NCBI GenBank assembly: GCA_004194705.1
Contig: SADC01001278.1
Span: forward strand, 806,001-870,000
DNA length: 64,000 nt
Direction of reading: 5' to 3'
Source of the DNA: Ditylenchus dipsaci
Lineage: Eukaryota; Nematoda; Chromadorea; Rhabditida; Anguinidae
Part shown: piece by piece, positions 58,601 to 64,000 of the stretch
How the letters are laid out: every line of letters begins with the position of its first letter
How positions within the stretch are numbered: position 1 is the stretch's first letter
Notes under the pieces: generated by a model
Told to the model about the DNA's origin: nothing
What the model saw: the letters and a program-made list of their open reading frames with translations, nothing else
Database searches by the model: none
Translations under genes and position numbers: made by a program

Positions 58601-59049
58601 GTGTTTTGTCTCGCGGTGTTTTGTCTTGCGGTGTTTTGTCGTAGGCGGTGTTTTGTCGCCGCGGTGTTATGTCGTATACCCCATGCACAGGCAGCACTTG
58701 TAGGTATTCTTCATCGTTATCTTCTGCAAGCACCTCCCTCAAAACAACAGAAAATAAATGATCGATAAGAACAAATCAATAAGTACCTGAACTCTACTGC
58801 TGTGATACCCATGAGACGGCCAATACGAGCTAGATATCGATCCATCTTTCGAATGTAACGATCGCCACGGAAAACCCCGTCATCGGTCGACAAAAAGTCC
58901 AGCGAGTCTCCTTTATTAAAAAATAGAGGATGACATAATCTAGTGTAAATACCAACCTTGGCTTCCAGAATAGCCCTTGTAATTTCCATGTAATCTGTCC
59001 GTTGCCTTTTCGGTGGCTGTCGTCCTTCGAAAACGTCAAACGCATCCAT
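55660..59049 (-). CDS. Second ORF of element A, unrecognised, split by insertion
   Basis: Exon 1 (from 59049) reads [32 protein letters not shown] 45-nt intron leads to [20 protein letters not shown] and [18 protein letters not shown] 49-nt intron leads to [19 protein letters not shown], which stops at the 9-bp duplication. On the far side of the inserted element the same frame continues [20 protein letters not shown] and ends NVFRRR with a stop at 55660. The protein would be about 125 aa, acidic with a basic PPKRQR nuclear-signal-like start. Function unknown. The 2.9-kb insert certainly breaks it here. Confidence 0.6.
56104..56225. mobile_element. pogo-type MITE, 122 bp, upstream of RpS13
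   Basis: TACCGTATTTCCTGTAAAAA ... TTTTTAGAGGAAATACGGTA. Subterminal words AAAGCGCCCCCCCCC and TAATAAGCGTCCCCC mirror the layout of the pogo A and B ends. Confidence 0.82.
56296..56903 (+). CDS. RpS13: Ribosomal protein S13 (uS15 family), possibly a captured copy
   Basis: A component of the small ribosomal subunit. Exon 1 (56296-56307) is MGRM; introns at 56308-56363, 56584-56640 and 56716-56765 are 50-57 nt, GT-AG. Exon 2 encodes [32 protein letters not shown] and [15 protein letters not shown]. Exon 3 is [25 protein letters not shown]. Exon 4 is [21 protein letters not shown]...SALVS. AATAAA at 56936. Two one-base deletions in exon 2 (in CCCGTAAAGG and TCTCGATCGG) break the frame, and the WKYES region near the C-terminus is shortened. 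The gene lies wholly within a transposon, so this is probably a duplicate; whether it is expressed or a pseudogene cannot be decided here. Confidence 0.92.
57000..57389 (-). pseudogene. pogo-like transposase C-terminal fragment
   Basis: Starts at a pogo-type end (TACCGTATTCTCTCTAATAG on the minus strand at 57389). The frame then reads [16 protein letters not shown], a TAA where Ser is expected, then [26 protein letters not shown], homologous to the C-termini in pogo A and B. No left end is visible. The stretch at 56985-57043 recurs at 27684-27740. Confidence 0.68.
57425..58257 (+). mobile_element. Mutator-like remnant C with about 115-bp inverted ends
   Basis: Ends GGCACACCTAGGATACAAGA / TCTTGTATTCTAGGTGTGCC with arms of about 115 bp and a perfect 8-bp duplication GTCAAAAC (57417-57424, 58258-58265). 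It contains [15 protein letters not shown] (end of a FLYWCH finger) at about 57615 and [19 protein letters not shown] with [13 protein letters not shown] to about 58020, homologous to the C-terminus of the 1-2.1 kb MULE. A TGG to TGA change interrupts it and the catalytic middle is deleted. Confidence 0.8.
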
Positions 59050-59159
59050 TTCTTCAGTGTGTGTTAGCTTAATAAAATTGCAATGAAGTTAATTACTTAA
59101 GTGAATTAATTAAACTAATTTTACTTGTCGAAACGCAACCGCCCAACATCCTAACTTAG

Positions 59160-59760
59160 AGTTAGCCGAAAAGTGTAGACGCTGTTTTCCATGATAGCTC
59201 TCAGCATGATTAGTCGTACGTGGACCCTTATAACCGAATAGGCAAAAGATACCGCCAAGAGACAACCAAGTATTCCTTCAAAAATCAAGAAATTATCATT
59301 CACCAAAATGACGACTTACTCGAAATAGACCAGCAATTCTTCTAAACTGTTCATCAGATTCTCTTTAAAAGTCCTATCGTCTATTTTTGAACGAAGCAGC
59401 TGCATGCAATGAGCCCATTCCACAATAGGAGTTATTTGTAGAGCACCGAGCATTCTCACAAATTTCTGCAGAGCTTCATTTTGTTCGTATTCTTGAGAAA
59501 GGCCAAGCGATTGCACCTAAATAACAAAAACGATGTTAAAAATAAATCAATACAGACGCTTATTAACCTTTCGATAAAGACCTTGTTTAACGTGAAATGA
59601 GCAAAGTTTTACAGAGACTCCAGCAAAAATTTCGGCAAAAGTTGAGTACGCACCGACTTCAGCATCGAAATTAGCAAACGAGATAGAATTGACCACCGAG
59701 ATTTCCAAAAGAGCATCATGGACTGAAAATTAATTTTACCGTGCAGATCAATAAAGAATC
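59160..59760 (-). pseudogene. MULE transposase of element A, C-terminal half
   Basis: After an AG at about 59725 the minus strand reads HDALLEISVVNSISFANFDA EVGAYSTFAEIF (second catalytic acid region), then KLCSFHVKQGLYRK, the MULE C...FH motif. After an intron come LGLSQEYEQNEALQKFVRML and TPIVEWAHCMQLLRSK, then a hydrophobic end. The FLYWCH finger and first catalytic Asp are missing because the right inverted end lies directly upstream, so this is an internally deleted transposase. Confidence 0.72.
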
Positions 59761-59849
59761 TGTATAAAATTTTTGTTATCCAAATTTTTGTATCCAATCG
59801 TCAGGCGTCCGGTTAGCCCCCCCCTCCTGGATACGTGCCTGCGGACGGG

Positions 59850-60101
59850 TACCGATTTTTCGAGGTCAATACCATCTTTTCTTTTTTTTTGCTTTCATAG
59901 ATGATGTTTTTTCTAAATTGTTGGTTTTGTTTATATACCAAACCGAAATTCAGATTTTAAGCTATCTTCTACACAGAAAAAAAAATTGATTAACGAGACA
60001 AAAGTGTTAACAACAGCACAAAAGCTGGAGATTGATCAGCATCGCGGTCGAGATAAATCGATGTAAATAAGAGCCTATCAACCGCAGCAAACTTTTGTAA
60101 T
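59850..60101. other. Short intergenic stretch
   Basis: No gene or repeat recognised. Confidence 0.4.
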
Positions 60102-61494
60102 TACCGTATATCTTCTATTAAAAGCCCATGGGCTTTTATTTTTCAACCCTCCCCGGGACATGGGCGTTTATTAGAAGGTGGGCGTTCATTAGAAGGTGGG
60201 CTTTTATTTTTCAACAAGTCGACGAAATTTTTTTTCACAGTTCTAAAAAAACTGATAAAAATGTTGTTTTAATCTTTTTTTGTTCTAGAAAAAGGACTGC
60301 TAAAAATGTTGTTTTAATCTTTTTTGTTCTATAAATAAATTCACACAAGCAAAATTGCTACGAATTTCTCATCATTCTTGCTTCTTTTGTTTGGACTACT
60401 ATGCTGTTTTAGTGCAAAAATAAGCGATCAATCAAATGGATAATTCTTCGGCAGAGCAGGCTTTGCTAGAGGAAGTGGTGGAAGAATCAGATGTGGAGTC
60501 AATTCCTTCTTTCGAAAATGTACATTTTCTGTTTGTTTTATTCCTTATCTGGCTTTTAAGGTGCCTGTATCTGCCGAAGACGAGCTACAGCTTCATGATG
60601 ATGAGGGCACTGCGCAAATAAATCGAAAGAGACACCACTATGACGCAGCTACGAAATTGGAGGCAGTCAACTGGGCGAGGTATAATCGGTCCGCCAAATC
60701 TGGAAACTATAATGTGTTAGCCTCTTCAAAGAAGTATAAAGTTGACCGAAAGCGTATCAGGCAATGGATCTCGCAAGAAGAACAGCTGAAGCAGCAAATG
60801 TAGGGAATTGTGTGATTGCAAATCTGATTCTTTTTTTTTGTTTCAGCAACACTCCTGGTGGAAGCAAACGAAAGAAGCTAGATGGTGGCGGGAGACACGT
60901 GATCTTTCCGGAACTCGATGTGCAGATGGCCGAGTGGATCAGAGACAAAAGGGAAAACAAGCAGCCAGTCACTCGTCGTATAATCAGACGTGTTGGGATG
61001 GGTGGATCGTGCGTGGAATGAACTGTCCAAGGAGCTAATCATGAAGTCATTTGAAAGTTTGTTTATAGTTCATTACTGGCTTGTTAACCTCTCTTGCTTT
61101 TCTCAGCATGTGGTCTCACCACACCAGTGGATGGCTCTGGAGATGGACAAATCGCTTGCTTCAAGCCAAATGGATCCATCGGTGTCAAGGGAATCGATTT
61201 GCTTCAAAAATTCCGAGCTCAGAAGATGGCCCGAGATGGCTGCAATGACTACGAAGAAGCAAATCTCGAGGAAGAAATAAACGAAGAATCCAGCTTTCGA
61301 AGTTTTAATGAGGATGATATTTTATTGTTTAATGACTGAAATTTTTTTGAGTTCTACCGAATAAAGATTTTTGGTGGGACATGGGCGTTTATTAGAAGGT
61401 GGGCTTTTATTTTTCAACACCCCTTGGGACATGGGCGTTTATTAGGAGGTGAGCGTTCATTAGAAGGTGGGCTTTTATTAGAAGATATACGGTA
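60102..61494 (+). mobile_element. pogo/Tigger-like transposon B, internally deleted
   Basis: TACCGTATATCTTCTATTAA ... TATTAGAAGATATACGGTA. Subterminal words TGGGCGTTTATTAGAAGG and GTGGGCTTTTATTTTTCAAC are repeated at both sides. It encodes the N- and C-terminal parts of a pogo transposase without the DDE core. Confidence 0.9.
60436..61339 (+). CDS. pogo-like transposase lacking the catalytic core
   Basis: Exon 1 is an acidic start, MDNSSAEQALLEEVVEESDV. A 40-nt intron (about 60520-60561) leads to the psq/HTH domain KRHHYDAATKLEAVNWARYN with YKVDRKRIRQWISQEEQL. An intron (about 60799-60846) leads to the CENP-B-type domain HVIFPELDVQMAEWIRDKRE and TRRIIRR. The frame then jumps to the C-terminal RAWNELSKELIMKSF, and after an intron CGLTTPVDGSGDGQIACFKP and an acidic tail ending DDILLFND. 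The DDE block present in pogo A (SIWMND...LLVWDAF...IPGG) is deleted. It could still bind DNA; whether it represses the family is speculation. Confidence 0.82.
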
Positions 61495-62279
61495 ATGTAG
61501 ACTACTTGGTATAAGAAACTCCTGTCATAATATCAAAATCACAGCTTGGAAGACAATGAAAAAAGGTATTTATGCGACACTTTGGCCAAGAATATATGCT
61601 CTATTCATTTGAAATAACCAGACTTAAATTTTACAACATAGACTAAAAAACATACACTGCCATTGTATTGGTCCGTTAAATACCTTAGGGCGCAAATAAC
61701 ACCAGGACACAAAACTTGTAGCTTTTTTGCAACTTGCAGTAGACATCACAGTGTAGTCTAAGTAGTTCAATCCCAGAGGCACCAAAACATTACGATTAAG
61801 TGCTTCTTGATCACCTTGTCACTGTCTATTAAACAAACCTTTCGATTTTTACCGAATTGTCGTTCAAATTTCTCTGGTTGAGAATCGAAGATACTAATAT
61901 TATTGCACTAGTTTGCATCAAAAATGTTTTTTATATAAAAAGTGCTTGTGTCTTACTGATTTTTATGAGCGATGAAAAGAAACTTCCGAATTTTTAATTT
62001 TAACGTGGCTATTTTAGAGCATTTGGGCTTTGTTAGAGGAAATACGATAACTATTTTTTGGCTATGTCACTTTTTGAACTATTTTCCATGATGTGATATA
62101 TTTTTATGTGATAAATGTATGATGTGTATCAAAAACAGTTTTGATATAATATTTATTTGAAAAAAAAAGAAAATGTGTTAAATTAATAAATATGACAGAA
62201 GAAAAAATAGAAATCTGGTTAATGTTGCAAAATAAAAATGGGTGACTTAAAATGTTCTTGGCAGCAGGCTGATCAGACT
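61495..62279. other. Intergenic
   Basis: No gene or TIR element recognised. A minus-strand AATAAA (62152-62157) fits as the polyadenylation signal of the gene ending at 62280. One pogo-like half end (TTAGAGGAAATACGATA) lies near 62034. Confidence 0.45.
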
Positions 62280-62626
62280 TTAGGCTGCCGCTGCAGCAAC
62301 TTTAGGTTCATCCACAACCGCAGCTGGCTTTTGGTAAGAGTCGAAAATAACTTTGGCTTGGCTAAGGGTGTCTTGGGCCTGAGAAGATATGGGTTTAAAA
62401 GCAGGCATGTAATATTTTAATGTGAAAATACCAGAGCAAGACTAGCAGTAGCTTTGTTCAAGTCTTCCTGAGCCTTGACTTGGGCAGTAGAAGCATTGGT
62501 GGAAGCATCAGTCTTGTATTTTAGCAAGGTGGTCCTGGTCTTGAAAGCAGCTCTAGATGTGGCAATCTTGGACTTGGCTTTGGAGACTTCGGCAGGGCTC
62601 TTTGCGCTTTCCAAGTCAGCCTCAGC
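62280..62626 (-). CDS. 3' exons of an Ala/Lys-rich helical protein, unrecognised
   Basis: After an AG acceptor at 62627 the frame reads AEADLESAKSPAEVSKAKSK then FKTRTTLLKYKTDASTNAST and AQEDLNKATASLAL. A 53-nt GT-AG intron leads to AQDTLSQAKVIFDSYQKPAA ending VAAAAA, with a stop at 62280. High Ala, Lys, Ser and Gln with heptad-like spacing suggest a long amphipathic helix or coiled coil. Upstream exons are not seen; a TIR element lies just upstream (62791-63307) and the 5' part may be beyond the window. Confidence 0.55.
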
Positions 62627-62790
62627 CTGAAAATGGACAAATGTATCTTTCACAAAAGTTGAACTATGAATGAAATTTTAAGTAGTAATCAGGACTTTAA
62701 GGAGAACTTCGGGACGGAGATTAAATCAATATAAAATCTATTGCTAAATCAATAAAATAACGGTCGATTCTGGACTTTGGACAAAGAAAG

Positions 62791-63307
62791 ACTGTATGTC
62801 GACTGGAAAAGTGATTACTGGAAAAGTTTATAATTCGCAAAATGCGTCTTTCGAAACGTCGGATTGCGAAACGTTAACTCGAAAAATGTACAACTCGCAA
62901 AATCGTAACTCGAAAAACGATGAACTCGCTGAAAAGCTGTTCTATTTAAAAATTTCGATCTTTTTTTGAAAGTTTTTTCACCATCAGGTAACCCTGCGAT
63001 TCTTGTTTCTGATAAAGCAAAATTTATTGCATATTCTTACGAAAATGTGAAGTAATGAGGTCAAAACATGAAAGTTGTCAGAAAAATAATTTGGTTCATA
63101 CTTTGACCTAATTGTTTTACATTTTTGTAAGATAATGAAATGAATGGTATAAGAGAAACAGGCAAAACCAAAATTTTCTGCGAGTTTTTCGTTTTTCGAG
63201 TTACGCTTTCGCGAGTTGTACATTTTTCGAATCAACGTTTCGCCAATCCGACATTTAGAAAAACACATTTTGTGAATTATACAATTTTCCAGTCGATATA
63301 CAGCCCC
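62791..63307. mobile_element. TIR element, CTGTATGTCGACTGGAAAA ends
   Basis: Arms of about 150 bp (62791-62940 and 63160-63307) share CGAAAAATGTACAACTCGC and GGATTGCGAAACGTT with their inverses. The core repeats the TTTCACCATCAGGTAACCCT block found at both ends of the 4448-6470 element, linking the two families. Confidence 0.72.
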
Positions 63308-63338
63308 AAAGATACACTTGGATCTAATATCATATACT

Positions 63339-63515
63339 TAGTTGGACCGCCGCCGGCGGCACCACTTCGGTTACCTTAGGCGGCCCCCGGCGGTGCCCGA
63401 CGGTCATAGATTTTTGAGATTAGAGCTGCACCATTATCTCAAGAAACTATGACCGCCGGGCACCGGGGGGCGCCGAAGGTAACCGAAGAGTTGCCGCCGG
63501 CGGCGGTCCAACTAT
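63339..63515. repeat. GC-rich hairpin MITE, 177 bp
   Basis: TAGTTGGACCGCCGCCGGCG ... CGCCGGCGGCGGTCCAACTA, arms of about 75 bp around an AT-rich centre, flanked by TA. It stands out in AT-rich DNA. Confidence 0.8.
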
Positions 63516-64000
63516 GATTCATATATACCGATATATGAAACTCGCAGTATGTTTTCATGTTTATTCGGTTCTTAATCTCCAGTTTGGACCAATTCGATTT
63601 TTTTTATGGTTTTTTGACAATTTTATTTAAAAGTCAGTACTTTCGATTTTCTAATCAGAAGTCATTAAATCGAGTTCTAGTTTTGAATTTCTTGTTAAAC
63701 TTTGGTTTTAGTAGTGATTATTTTTTTGGGTTTAAAAAAATTGTTTTTTTTATCATTTTCCTTGGCTCTCGAAGGTATCTCGTGGTGTAATGTCTACAAA
63801 AATGTCGAAATGAGTCCATCTGATGCTCCAGAGCAGGTCAAATAAGTGCCCTATTTCAACTAGATTTCAAGGACGACCTAAGAAAATTTGACAAATTTTA
63901 CGTCAAAATTAAACTATAAGCTAATCTTGAGTTCAATACAAAGCTGCGATGAAATTTGAGTAAGCATAGGCGTTGAAATTTAAGTTGAAACTGCTAGAAA
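63516..64000. other. Right end of window, no gene seen
   Basis: T-rich low-complexity DNA, with no exon or repeat identified. Confidence 0.4.

Larger units (their letters stand above)
55780..58682. mobile_element. GGG-ended TIR element carrying a ribosomal protein S13 gene
   Basis: Arms 55780-56083 and 58375-58682 are near-identical inverted repeats of about 305 bp. Their outer half is an array of CACCGCGGCGACAAAA units and their inner half is unique (GCCTATATAACCAATTCTTA). Perfect 9-bp flanks ATGCACAGG (55771-55779, 58683-58691) interrupt a coding frame of element A. Between the arms: a pogo MITE (56104-56225), RpS13 (56296-56903), a pogo fragment (to 57389) and a Mutator-like remnant (57425-58257). 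No transposase of its own is visible. End bases and duplication length fit Mutator-like mobilisation. Confidence 0.88.
55189..59810 (-). mobile_element. Mutator-like element A, interrupted
   Basis: Flanks GGTTAGCCC (55180-55188, 59811-59819) are a perfect 9-bp duplication. Ends are GGTGTACCACCGATTGGATA / TATCCAATCGTCAGGCGTCC, and the left end holds five to six tandem GATTGGATACACC units (55199-55325). It carries MULE transposase exons and a second ORF on the minus strand, and was itself hit by the RpS13-bearing element at 55780-58682. Confidence 0.85.
55032..59841. mobile_element. hAT-like MITE (outermost of a nested stack)
   Basis: CAGAGGCGTATCCAG at 55032 and CTGGATACGTGCCTG ending at 59841 lie between a perfect 8-bp duplication CGGACGGG (55024-55031, 59842-59849). 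Only about 190 bp belongs to this element (G-rich, GGGGGCTGAAG words). The rest is a Mutator-like element inserted in it. Confidence 0.82.

Overview
The window is eukaryotic nuclear DNA from a small-intron invertebrate. A nematode is the best guess, but only an inference. It is AT-rich. Gene exons are split by GT-AG introns of about 45-60 nt wherever no transposon sits inside them, and AATAAA signals follow several genes. The UDP-glucuronosyltransferase looks nematode-like to me, and short TTAGGC runs (the nematode telomere word) occur inside one element. There are no operon, ribosome-binding-site or CRISPR signals.

Host genes, nearly all on the minus strand: cytosolic-type valyl-tRNA synthetase (7.2-12.1 kb); a secreted LDL-receptor class A (LDLa) repeat protein stretched over 8 kb by transposons in its introns (30.5-38.6 kb); protein-L-isoaspartate O-methyltransferase (39.3-40.6 kb); two unrecognised small exons or ORFs (43.0 and 44.0 kb); an unrecognised multi-pass membrane protein (45.5-48.8 kb); a UDP-glucuronosyltransferase (51.0-54.0 kb); and the 3' end of an Ala/Lys-rich helical protein (62.3-62.6 kb). 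On the plus strand are a small secreted ORF (26.8 kb) and a ribosomal protein S13 gene (56.3-56.9 kb).

Most of the rest is DNA transposons and their non-autonomous derivatives. They include Mutator-like elements (1-2.7 kb, 55-59.8 kb, 57.4-58.3 kb), pogo/Tigger-like elements and many MITEs sharing their ends, a mariner-like element (15.2-16.3 kb), and hAT-like elements with 8-bp target duplications, each filled with its own short palindromic word. Long palindromes are common. Many are nested.

The most striking locus is 55.0-59.8 kb. An hAT-like element (8-bp duplication) holds a Mutator-like element (9-bp duplication). That element holds a third one with about 310-bp inverted ends and a perfect 9-bp duplication, and the third element carries an intron-containing RpS13 gene. 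Removing the third element would restore an open frame in its host element. RpS13 therefore appears to be cargo captured at DNA level.

Several conserved genes (ValRS, RpS13, PCMT, LDLa, UGT) show isolated one-base slips, often in homopolymers. This suggests residual assembly error, so frameshift-based pseudogene calls should be treated cautiously.
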